Below are positions 57,284 through 64,000 of a DNA stretch of 64,000 nt, piece after piece. The position numbers and the translations under genes are program-made. This stretch comes from Microbacterium sp. T2.11-28 (GTDB taxonomy: Bacteria > Actinomycetota > Actinomycetes > Actinomycetales > Microbacteriaceae). The notes below the pieces were generated by a model. It made no database searches. It was given only the letters and a program-made list of their open reading frames with translations, and was not told the origin of the DNA. The DNA is taken from the NCBI RefSeq assembly GCF_950097975.1, contig NZ_CATNHF010000012.1, positions 248,001-312,000 of the forward strand, read 5' to 3'. The number at the start of each line of letters is the position of its first letter. Within the stretch, counting starts at the first letter, position 1.

Positions 57284-58374
57284 CGTGCTCCTTGGGTGGG
57301 AGTGGCGGGTGACTGCAGAGCGGCTCGGCGGTGGTCCCGCGCCGTGGAGATCGCGGCGGCGACGATCGCGGCGGCGGCGAATCCGAGCGCGGTCGCGAGC
57401 CAATGCGGCGTCTGGATGTAGATCCCCGCCACCTGCCACAGCAGCTGCCGCACCGCGGCCGCAGCCCCGAGAGCCGAAAGCGCGGTCATCGACGCAGTGA
57501 CGAGCAGGGGAGTCGAACGAAGGCGGGCCGAGCGGCACCCCAGATCGAGCAGGAGATCGTCGACAGGAGCGAGTTGTGCGCGTACGCGCCGCGCGCCCTG
57601 GAGGCTCACGAGCAGCCAGAGGCCGAGGCTGATCAGCGCAACGGGCAGCAGCAGGCCGGTGAACTCGACGTCCGAGAGGGCGAGCAAGACGTGCGAGATC
57701 CGCTCCTCTTTGCCGGGGCGCTCTTCCCCACCCGGCGTGGTCCAGTACCGGACTGCAGATGTCGACGTTGCCGTCATCGGACCGGTCACCTCGTCGCACG
57801 TGTCGTCGGCAAGCACGAGCAGACCGCTCGCGAGACCGACATCGATGTCGCGGAAGGGGCGCGTGATCGCGCTCACGCCGATGCGGCATGAACGACCGTC
57901 GGCCGCCACGACCAGGTCGTCGCCGACCCGGATGCCGAGAGCCGCCGCCGTGGCCTCGTCGAGTGCCGCCTGGCGCGGCCGGGGGCGGCCGTCGAGAAGG
58001 TTCGCGCCGAGAAGCACTGCCAGATCCGTGGTTGCGGCGGACGGGTACACCCAGACGGTCGGCTGCGCGGAGCCGATGAGATCGCCGTCGGCACGGCCCT
58101 CCGCGTCGAACTGACCGGTGGACAGAACGTTGACCCCGGACACCGTGGTGATGGTCGGTGCGTCGGGCCGCGCAGACGCCGCCTCGACGGGGATGCGGCC
58201 CGCGTAGAAGAGATGGCCCTCGAACGCGAGCGCGTCGAAGCCGACCTGACTGGCGAGCAGGAGGACGACCATCGAGAGCATTCCGCCGACGGACGTCATC
58301 ACAGCATCTGCGAAGAGCTGAGCGGCGTTCAGGTGTCGCACCTGTGCGCGCGCGGCGACCAGTCGCGGCGTCAT
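57280..58374 (-). CDS. FtsX-like permease 2, peptide operon gene 3
   Basis: A 364-residue membrane protein with the four-helix FtsX/MacB layout: helix 1 at about 27-45 (GGMLSMVVLLLASQVGFDAL), an extracytoplasmic domain of roughly 200 residues, then three helices (LPVALISLGLWLLVSLQG, a middle one after LLLDLGCRSARLRSTP, and ALGFAAAAIVAAAIST). The LGCRSARLR loop corresponds to the LGAs/tRRRI coupling loop of FtsX proteins. The extracellular domain carries a CRIG and a DTCDEV segment, which could form a disulphide. ATG 58374 overlaps the first permease stop (ATGA). Base use is slightly less GC-rich than in the flanks. Confidence 0.85.
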   Translation of the reverse strand: MTPRLVAARAQVRHLNAAQLFADAVMTSVGGMLSMVVLLLASQVGFDALAFEGHLFYAGRIPVEAASARPDAPTITTVSGVNVLSTGQFDAEGRADGDLIGSAQPTVWVYPSAATTDLAVLLGANLLDGRPRPRQAALDEATAAALGIRVGDDLVVAADGRSCRIGVSAITRPFRDIDVGLASGLLVLADDTCDEVTGPMTATSTSAVRYWTTPGGEERPGKEERISHVLLALSDVEFTGLLLPVALISLGLWLLVSLQGARRVRAQLAPVDDLLLDLGCRSARLRSTPLLVTASMTALSALGAAAAVRQLLWQVAGIYIQTPHWLATALGFAAAAIVAAAISTARDHRRAALQSPATPTQGAR

Positions 58375-59489
58375 CGGCTCGCCTGCCGCAGATGGATGAG
58401 CGCGATGAACGACGCGGTGATCAGTCCGACGATGACGCCCGCCGCGGTGAGGGCCACCCACACCGGTGCAAGAGACGGTGGCATGACGGGACCGGCGAAG
58501 CCTGTTGCGTACGCCGTAGCGCCGATCGCGGAGCCCATGGTCAGAGATGCGAGGATCACCGTGCAGACCGCGACCACGACGCCGCGGTACACGCGTCGGG
58601 CGGACGCGCCCAGCTCGATCAGGAGGGTGGCGCGTCCGCGGAACACCCGCAGGATCGAGACCGACTCGCCCGTGATGATCGCCAGCAGCGCCAGGAACGC
58701 GATCGCGCTGATCGCGAGGATGAGCGAAAGCTTGGCCACCGCCTGATCCTCGGCGCGCTCGAGCGTGGCGTCCTGAGGCTGCGCAGTGAATGGCTCGGTG
58801 TAGTTGCCCTCCAGCAGCCGTGACTTCCAGGGCTCCGACCTCAGCACCTTCAGGACCGCCGTCGGCGCCGCCGTCGTCAGCATCTGCGTCGGCGAGGTCG
58901 CCTCCGGCGGAAAGTGCGCGGACGCGGTCCGCGCAGAGATCTGAGCGAGGCCGTCGGTGGCCATCGCGCGGACGGCGTACACCCCGCGCACGGTGAGGTC
59001 GGCGGTCGTGTCGGGTCCCGTCACGAGTCGGACAGGGTCGCCGGGTGAGAGATCGAGCCCCCGGGCGATGTCGATGTTGATGTCGATCCAGTCGCTCTCG
59101 TCGTGCGGGTCACGCACACCGCCGGCGACCCGCGTCTCCGAGGGCATCAGGGTGAGCTCGAAGTCGGGCTCGTCGCCCGAGAGAACCCACAGATCGACGT
59201 TCGGGACCGCTCTCGTCGAGGTGCCGGCAGCGGTCGTGATGGTGGAAGCCAACGCGACCCGCTCCCCGCTGAGAGCGCGGCTCAGGGCGGGGCCGCTGTC
59301 GGGGTCGGCCTCGACCGGGGCCGATGTTCGGGCCTCGGTATAGCGGTATCCGGCGGTGTCGAGCACGAACTGAACGGGGAACACCATCCCCAGGGCGAGA
59401 GTGAGGCTGGCCGCCGCGCAGAGCACGACGGCCAACTTCCACAACTCCACGCGGATGGCGCGGAGCGCCTGTCTTGAGTGGGTGGTCAC
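58371..59489 (-). CDS. FtsX-like permease 1, peptide operon gene 2
   Basis: A 372-residue membrane protein with the same layout as gene 3: helix 1 at about 18-37 (LAVVLCAAASLTLALGM), an extracytoplasmic domain to about residue 250, then helices around 254-275, 303-325 and 340-362. ELGASARRVYRG (292-303) is the typical FtsX coupling loop. The external domain has a MacB-like DINIDIARGLDLSPGDPVRL strand region. GTG 59489 overlaps the stop of the small peptide gene (GTGA). With gene 3 it should form a heterodimeric channel-like or mechanical device run by the ATPase. The substrate is probably the adjacent peptide, but that is inference. Confidence 0.87.
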   Translation of the reverse strand: MTTHSRQALRAIRVELWKLAVVLCAAASLTLALGMVFPVQFVLDTAGYRYTEARTSAPVEADPDSGPALSRALSGERVALASTITTAAGTSTRAVPNVDLWVLSGDEPDFELTLMPSETRVAGGVRDPHDESDWIDINIDIARGLDLSPGDPVRLVTGPDTTADLTVRGVYAVRAMATDGLAQISARTASAHFPPEATSPTQMLTTAAPTAVLKVLRSEPWKSRLLEGNYTEPFTAQPQDATLERAEDQAVAKLSLILAISAIAFLALLAIITGESVSILRVFRGRATLLIELGASARRVYRGVVVAVCTVILASLTMGSAIGATAYATGFAGPVMPPSLAPVWVALTAAGVIVGLITASFIALIHLRQASR

Positions 59490-59758
59490 TTGACGGTGAT
59501 GCGTACGGCGGCGTTCGCGTCGATCTGGTTGCCGGTGCCCGAGCCGGCATGGAAGTGTCTCGACCCGCTCGTGCCACCGACGGCGCTGCCCTTGATCGTC
59601 ACCGTCTTCGAGCCCCAGAATGTGGACTCACCACGGACGAGCCACTGCGTCGTGCCGAGCCACGAGTCGTACTTCTTCGCGTATGCCGTGCTCTCGAGGG
59701 TCCCGTTCCACGAATCGAGTCGCGGCTGGCGGAAGATCGAGGGCGGCGAGAGCCCCAT
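59486..59758 (-). CDS. Small peptide of the FtsX/ATPase operon (bacteriocin-like candidate)
   Basis: A 90-codon frame encoding a polar peptide rich in Gly, Ser, Thr and Trp: SWNGTLESTAYAKKYDSWLG, STFWGSKTVTIKGSAVGG and a C-terminal GNQIDANAAVRITVK. No known family is recognised, although small secreted peptides with such composition (for instance lactococcin-972-like bacteriocins) also sit before FtsX-type ABC genes. The stop overlaps the permease 1 start (GTGA), so it belongs to the operon. The ATG at 59758 has no Shine-Dalgarno sequence and no signal peptide. A better start (59798) exists in another frame, so the real N-terminus may need a frameshift or an indel. Confidence 0.6.
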   Translation of the reverse strand: MGLSPPSIFRQPRLDSWNGTLESTAYAKKYDSWLGTTQWLVRGESTFWGSKTVTIKGSAVGGTSGSRHFHAGSGTGNQIDANAAVRITVK

Positions 59759-59798
59759 ACGTGCCGAGCCGGCCTGTTCTGAGTGTGGACCTGCGCAT
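59628..59798 (-). other. Out-of-frame leader with strong ribosome-binding site and weak signal-peptide-like sequence
   Basis: ATG 59798 is preceded by AGGGAGGAAGAG (complement of about 59803-59814), the best Shine-Dalgarno in this region. It opens MRRSTLRTGRLGTYGALAAL and then DLPPAA, resembling a short signal peptide with a basic head. The frame ends after 56 codons and overlaps the peptide frame, which lies one base forward. A +1 frameshift or one missing or extra base would join the leader to the peptide near residue 26, giving a secreted product of about 95-105 residues. Confidence 0.5.
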
Positions 59799-59835
59799 GG
59801 ACTCTTCCTCCCTGAGCGCGCGATCGATGATCACG

Positions 59836-59880
59836 CTTGTGAGCCACAGCATAAAAGCGCGAGCGTACGTTCGTTACGCT
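59836..59880 (-). promoter_or_regulatory. Promoter and candidate operator of the peptide operon
   Basis: On the minus strand TATGCT (complement of about 59849-59854) is a good -10. Upstream, AGCGTA-N7-TACGCT (59862-59880 on plus: AGCGTACGTTCGTTACGCT) is a perfect 6-bp inverted repeat overlapping the -35 position, a likely operator. This stretch is visibly more A/T-rich than the surroundings. The rest of the 204-bp gap to the uvrA-like gene holds no gene. Confidence 0.55.
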
Positions 59881-60002
59881 TCAGAGCGTTCTGGGGATAA
59901 CTCGCGCACGAGCCAGCTCGGCGCGGGCGGGGCAAGCTCGGGCTGTCCGGGGTCGGTGCCAAGCTGTAGGGTCACACCGACCCGACGACCAGGACGGATG
60001 CC

Positions 60003-62354
60003 ATGCCCACCACCGCGCACCCCGCCGACAGCCACGACCGCATCCGGGTCGTCGGCGCCCGCGAGAACAACCTCCAGGGCATCGACGTCGAGATCCCCAA
60101 GCGGAGGCTCACGGTCTTCACCGGTGTCAGCGGATCGGGCAAGTCGTCGCTCGTGTTCGGCACGATCGCCAACGAGTCCCAGCGCCTCATCAACGAGACC
60201 TACCCCACCTTCGTCCAGCAGTTCATGGGTCAGCTCAGCCGACCCGAGGTCGATGCGCTCGAGAACGTGAGCCCGGCCATCATCGTCGACCAGGAGCGGA
60301 TGGGGGCCAACGCGCGTTCGACCGTGGGGACCGCGACCGACGTGCACGCGATGCTGCGCCTGTTGTTCAGCCGCCTGGGCCAGCCGCACGTCGGATCGCC
60401 GCAGGCGTTCTCGTTCAACGTGCCGTCGGTCTCGGGGGCGGGCGCGGTGACCATCGCGGTCGGCAAGGACAAGGGCAAGAAGGAGCGGCGCTCGTTCGAG
60501 ATCACCGGCGGCATGTGCCCGCGATGCGAGGGTCTCGGTGAGACGAGCGAGGTCGACGTGGACGAGGTCGTCGACCGCTCGCTCTCCCTCAACGGCGGCG
60601 CGATCCGGGTGCCCGGCTACAGCGCCGACGGCTGGATGGTGCGCATCTTCGCGGAGTCGGGCTTCGTCGACGGCGACAAGCCCATCGCCGAGTACACCGA
60701 GCAGGAGCTGCACGACTTCCTGTACCGCGATCAGACGAAGGTCCGCGTCGCCAACACCAACATGACCTACGAGGGGCTCATCCCCAAGATCACGAAGTCG
60801 ATGCTGCAGAAGGACCGGGAGTCGCTGCAGCCGCACGTGCGCGCCTTCGTCGAACGCGCGGTCAAGTTCCTGCCGTGCCCGGACTGCGGCGGCACCCGCC
60901 TGAACGAGGGGGCCCGCTCCTCGCGCATCGCGGGCAAGAACATCGCCGAGGTCGCCGCGATGCAGATCACCGACCTCGCCGACTGGCTCGCCACCGTCGA
61001 CGCCCCCGAGGTCGCACCGCTGATGGCGGGGCTCCGGCAGACGGTCGCCTCCTTCATCGACATCGGCCTCGGCTACCTCTCCCTCGACCGCTCCAGCGGC
61101 ACGCTCTCGGGCGGCGAGGCGCAGCGCACCAAGATGATCCGCCACCTCGGGTCGAGCCTCACCGACGTCACCTACGTCTTCGACGAGCCGACGGCGGGAC
61201 TCCACCCCCACGACATCCAGCGGATGAACGCCCTGCTCGGGCACCTGCGCGACAAGGGCAACACGGTGCTGGTCGTCGAGCACAAGCCGGAGGTCATCGA
61301 GATCGCCGATCACGTGGTGGACCTCGGACCGGGGGCCGGACGCAACGGCGGACGCATCATGTTCGAGGGCGACGTCGCGGGCCTGCGCGCATCGGACACG
61401 CTGACCGGCCGCCACCTCGATCACCGGGCTTCGCTCAAGCCCGCGACGCGGACCGCGACCTCGCACCTGCAGATCCGCGGGGCCACCCAGCACAACCTCA
61501 AGAGCGTCGACGTCGACATCCCGCTCGGCATCCTCACCGTCGTCACCGGTGTCGCCGGGTCGGGCAAATCCTCGCTCATCCACGGCAACGTCCCCGCCTT
61601 CGACGACGTCGTGGTGGTCGACCAGGCGCCGATCAAGGGATCGCGCCGCAGCAGCCCGGCAACGTACACCGGCATCCTCGACGCCATCCGCTCCGCGTTC
61701 GCCAAGGCGAACGGCGTCAAGCCCGGTCTGTTCAGCGCGAACTCCGAGGGAGCGTGCCCGGCCTGCAAGGGCCTCGGCGTCATCATCACGAACCTCGGCT
61801 TCACGCAGAGCGTCGAGACGCGCTGCGAGCTGTGCGAGGGCAGCGGCTTCAGCGACGACGTGCTCGAGTACACCCTGGAGGGCAGGAACATCGCGGAGGT
61901 GCTGGCGATGTCGGCCTCGGAGGCGGCGGAGTTCCTGCCCAAGAGCCCGGCGCACGCCACACTCGCGCGCATGGTCGACGTCGGGCTCGGCTACATCACG
62001 CTCGGCCAGGCCCTCAACACCCTGTCGGGCGGTGAGCGCCAGCGACTGAAGCTCGCGATCTCGATGGCGAAGAAGGGCGCGGTGTACGTGCTCGACGAGC
62101 CGACCACCGGCCTGCACCTGGCCGACGTCGACAACCTCCTGAGCCTGCTCGACCGTCTGGTCGAGGCGGGCAACTCGGTGATCGTCATCGAGCACCATCA
62201 GGCGGTCATGGCGCACGCGGACTGGATCATCGACATCGGCCCCGGTGCCGGCCACGACGGCGGCACCGTGGTCTTCGAGGGGACCCCGGCCGACCTGGTC
62301 GCGGCGGGCTCGACCCTGACCGCTCAGCACCTGGCCGCGTACGTCGGCTCCTGA
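60003..62354 (+). CDS. UvrA-like ABC ATPase (UvrA2/drug-resistance type)
   Basis: A 783-residue UvrA paralogue, about 170 residues shorter than true UvrA because the UvrB-binding region is missing. It keeps two ABC modules (Walker A GVSGSGKSS at about 41-49 and GVAGSGKSS at about 516-524), LSGGEAQRTKMIRHLGSSLT and LSGGERQRLKLAISMAKKG, and the zinc cysteines CPRCEG, CPDCGG, CPACKG and CELCEG. Such proteins in actinobacteria (DrrC-like) protect against DNA-binding drugs or remove them from DNA. The ATG at 60003 has GGACGGATGCC upstream. It is divergent from the peptide operon with 204 bp between; a family A repeat follows its stop. Confidence 0.9.
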   Translation: MPTTAHPADSHDRIRVVGARENNLQGIDVEIPKRRLTVFTGVSGSGKSSLVFGTIANESQRLINETYPTFVQQFMGQLSRPEVDALENVSPAIIVDQERMGANARSTVGTATDVHAMLRLLFSRLGQPHVGSPQAFSFNVPSVSGAGAVTIAVGKDKGKKERRSFEITGGMCPRCEGLGETSEVDVDEVVDRSLSLNGGAIRVPGYSADGWMVRIFAESGFVDGDKPIAEYTEQELHDFLYRDQTKVRVANTNMTYEGLIPKITKSMLQKDRESLQPHVRAFVERAVKFLPCPDCGGTRLNEGARSSRIAGKNIAEVAAMQITDLADWLATVDAPEVAPLMAGLRQTVASFIDIGLGYLSLDRSSGTLSGGEAQRTKMIRHLGSSLTDVTYVFDEPTAGLHPHDIQRMNALLGHLRDKGNTVLVVEHKPEVIEIADHVVDLGPGAGRNGGRIMFEGDVAGLRASDTLTGRHLDHRASLKPATRTATSHLQIRGATQHNLKSVDVDIPLGILTVVTGVAGSGKSSLIHGNVPAFDDVVVVDQAPIKGSRRSSPATYTGILDAIRSAFAKANGVKPGLFSANSEGACPACKGLGVIITNLGFTQSVETRCELCEGSGFSDDVLEYTLEGRNIAEVLAMSASEAAEFLPKSPAHATLARMVDVGLGYITLGQALNTLSGGERQRLKLAISMAKKGAVYVLDEPTTGLHLADVDNLLSLLDRLVEAGNSVIVIEHHQAVMAHADWIIDIGPGAGHDGGTVVFEGTPADLVAAGSTLTAQHLAAYVGS

Positions 62355-62358
62355 CGCG

Positions 62359-62438
62359 CGAACCGACACGTTGCCGCCGAGCCGACACGCCCCGACCGCA
62401 CGCGAGGTGTCGGCTCGGCAAGAGCGTGTCGGCTCGGC
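62359..62438. repeat. Family A dispersed inverted repeat, copy 3
   Basis: CCGACACG occurs at 62363 and 62382 (19 bp apart). The complementary GTGTCGGCTCGGC units start at 62407 and 62426 (19 bp apart). As in the other copies, the centre is unrelated. It begins five bases after the uvrA-like stop codon. Confidence 0.88.
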
Positions 62439-62470
62439 AGAGGACGCCTCGCGGACGGGCCGTGAAAAAT

Positions 62471-62524
62471 GGGGAGTTCTCCCCTGCCTCCGGGCTCGGT
62501 GCATCGCGATCGCTGACGTAGGCT
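62471..62524 (+). promoter_or_regulatory. Promoter with palindrome before the Ig-domain gene
   Basis: GGGGAG-TT-CTCCCC (62471-62484), preceded by an A-run, is a perfect palindrome about 34 bases upstream of TAGGCT (62519-62524), a likely -10. The distance puts the palindrome over the -35 to upstream-activator zone. The gap to the ATG (62611) leaves an untranslated leader of roughly 80 bases. Confidence 0.5.
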
Positions 62525-62610
62525 GACTCTGTCCGCCAACAGTGAGCGACTGATTCAGCGATCAGTTCCCGACGCCACGCCGAAGAACAGCCCGGGGGGA
62601 GCCGAGCCCG

Positions 62611-64000
62611 ATGAAGTCCTTCGCGTGGCTTCGCGCGCGTCCGCGCACGCTCGCATCCGTCGGTGTCGTGGGCGCCGTCGCGGTGACCCTCGGCACCCTC
62701 GCCTTCGTCTACGAGGGCAATCCCACCACCGAGGTCGACCTCCACGACGGCGGCGTGTGGGTGACCAAGCAGTCGAGCATGCTCGTCGGTCACTTCAACC
62801 ACGAGTCGCGCGTGCTCGACGGCGGGCTGCGGACGGCCACGGCGACCTACGACGTGCTCCAGTCCGGATCGCGCGTGCTGGTCGTCGACGAGACGACGGT
62901 CACGGCCGTCGACCCGGCGCGGGTCACCCTCGGCGGCAGCACCGACCTGCCGGCGGGTGCGCGGGTCGCCCTCGGCTCGGGATCGGTCGCCATCCTCGAC
63001 CCGGGCGGCCAGCTCTGGTCCACCGACTTCTCCGCCGTCTCCTCCTTCGCCCCCGAGACCGTGGATCCGATCGCGGAGCTCGGCGACGGCGCCGTCACGG
63101 CCGTCGCCACGGACGGGACCGTGTATGCGGCCTCGGCCGAGAAGGCCTCGCTGCTCGCCTTCGGCGACGCCGGCGACGGCACGGTCACCGTGTCGGGAGA
63201 ACGCGAGCTCGAGGGTGTCGAGAAGGATCACACCCTCCAGCTGACCGCCGTGGGCCACGTGGCGTTCGCGCTGGACGCCGACACCGGCACGCTCTACGGC
63301 AGCGACGGCACCCGGGTCGAGGTGCCCGCCGACGCGGTGCTCCAGCAGGCCTCCGACGCGACCGACGCCGTCACGCTCGCGACCCCGACGTCGCTCCTGC
63401 GGGTGCCGCTCGGCGGCGGTGAGCCCACGACGGTCGAAGTCGACGCCGCCGAGGGCACCGCGGCCCAGCCGGTGTTCGTCGCAGGCTGCGCCTACGGCGC
63501 ATGGTCGGGCACGGGGCAGTTCGTGCGCGACTGCCCGGGCGAGGCCGACGACCTCACCGAGACGATCTCCGGCCTCGACGAGACGAGCGTCCTGCAGTTC
63601 CGCGTGAACCGCGACGTCGTCGTGCTCAACGACGTCTTCGGCGGTGCGGCGTGGATGGCCAGCGACAGCATGCAGCGCGTCGACAACTGGCAGGACATCA
63701 CCCCGCCCGAGGGCGAGGGCGAGGAAGAGGAGGAGACCACCGAGGAATCGGTGCAGACCACCCTCCCCGAGCGCACCGAGGACAACACGGCGCCGATCGC
63801 CAACGACGACCAGTACGGCGTGCGGCCGGGCCGCACCACCGTGCTCCCGGTGCTCGAGAACGACACGGACGCCGACGGCGACGTGCTCGTCGCGTCGGTC
63901 GAGCGCGAGCCGTCGTTCGGGACGATCGAGCCGATTCACAACGGCGCGGCCCTCCAGATCACCGTTCCCGAGGACGCCTCGGGGTCGACGACGTTCACGT
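62611..64000 (+). CDS. Ig-like domain surface protein (runs off the right edge)
   Basis: A frame open from ATG 62611 to the window end (463 codons seen). It starts with a basic head and one membrane helix (GVVGAVAVTLGTLAFVYE), so the rest is exported. Residues to about 370 look like a beta-propeller-like or sensor region with many VxVxD strands. A Glu/Thr-rich linker follows, and then a bacterial Ig/cadherin-like domain begins with GRTTVLPVLENDTDADGDVL, the Big_9-type signature. In Microbacteriaceae such genes are very long arrays of Ig domains that open a MoxR/DUF58/transglutaminase cluster. A GGGGGGAG Shine-Dalgarno lies upstream. Confidence 0.88.
   Translation, partial: MKSFAWLRARPRTLASVGVVGAVAVTLGTLAFVYEGNPTTEVDLHDGGVWVTKQSSMLVGHFNHESRVLDGGLRTATATYDVLQSGSRVLVVDETTVTAVDPARVTLGGSTDLPAGARVALGSGSVAILDPGGQLWSTDFSAVSSFAPETVDPIAELGDGAVTAVATDGTVYAASAEKASLLAFGDAGDGTVTVSGERELEGVEKDHTLQLTAVGHVAFALDADTGTLYGSDGTRVEVPADAVLQQASDATDAVTLATPTSLLRVPLGGGEPTTVEVDAAEGTAAQPVFVAGCAYGAWSGTGQFVRDCPGEADDLTETISGLDETSVLQFRVNRDVVVLNDVFGGAAWMASDSMQRVDNWQDITPPEGEGEEEEETTEESVQTTLPERTEDNTAPIANDDQYGVRPGRTTVLPVLENDTDADGDVLVASVEREPSFGTIEPIHNGAALQITVPEDASGSTTFT

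Noticed and set aside
60003..62354. True excinuclease subunit UvrA
   Set aside because: The protein is about 170 residues too short and lacks the UvrB-binding insertion, so the resistance-type paralogue fits better.

Overview
The window comes from a high-GC Gram-positive actinobacterium. The strong G/C third-position bias, the small DUF3073 protein, the sterol-carrier-like protein beside purD, the tipA-type regulator, the Rv2578c-type radical SAM protein and the giant Ig-domain gene together fit Microbacteriaceae, most likely Microbacterium. This is an inference from gene content; no rRNA or other marker lies in the window. No tRNA, CRISPR array, insertion sequence or integrase was found.

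Layout. 1-8.5 kb: tail of a drug-efflux MFS protein, purine genes (purD on minus; purM-purF on plus), two poorly known proteins, a second MFS transporter, DUF3073 and a UspA protein. 8.5-13.8 kb: a PadR/DUF4097 operon with a palindromic operator, a tipA-like MerR gene with a textbook 19-bp-spacer promoter and an internal start, a Rho_N protein, topoisomerase IB and a paired fluoride channel. 14-25.3 kb: an RND pump, two membrane proteins, a DEAD-box helicase with an Arg/Asp-rich repeat tail and structured leader, twin lipoproteins, a radical SAM protein and a VanY-type peptidase. 25.3-34.4 kb: acyl-CoA dehydrogenase, then a seven-gene operon, six of its junctions overlapping or close, joining a peptide-type ABC importer to a flavin monooxygenase and two AhpD/CMD-fold proteins. 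34.5-40.1 kb (minus): siderophore-interacting protein, ECF transporter (T, fused ATPases, S) with a DtxR/IdeR-like box, pirin and a GNAT protein. 40.3-46.8 kb: cstA-ybdD and a translationally coupled LytS/LytTR/small membrane protein/sodium-solute symporter set. 47-56.6 kb: GH3 lipoprotein, two helicases (DUF3516 type and RecQ), acyl-CoA oxidase and tag. 56.6-59.9 kb (minus): a four-gene coupled operon of a 90-residue peptide, two FtsX-like permeases and an ATPase. 60-64 kb: a UvrA paralogue and the start of an Ig-domain surface protein that runs off the edge.

Two features cut across the window. First, many genes begin 6-7 bases after a TANNNT hexamer, with no Shine-Dalgarno sequence, which points to widespread leaderless transcription. 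Second, intergenic regions carry at least five sequence-distinct families of long inverted repeats (called A to E here), each with near-perfect arms and an unconserved centre; families A and D have doubled arms with fixed 19- or 21-bp spacing. The least explained items are these repeats, the peptide/FtsX/ATPase operon (whose peptide appears to be split between two frames) and the ABC importer-monooxygenase-AhpD cassette.
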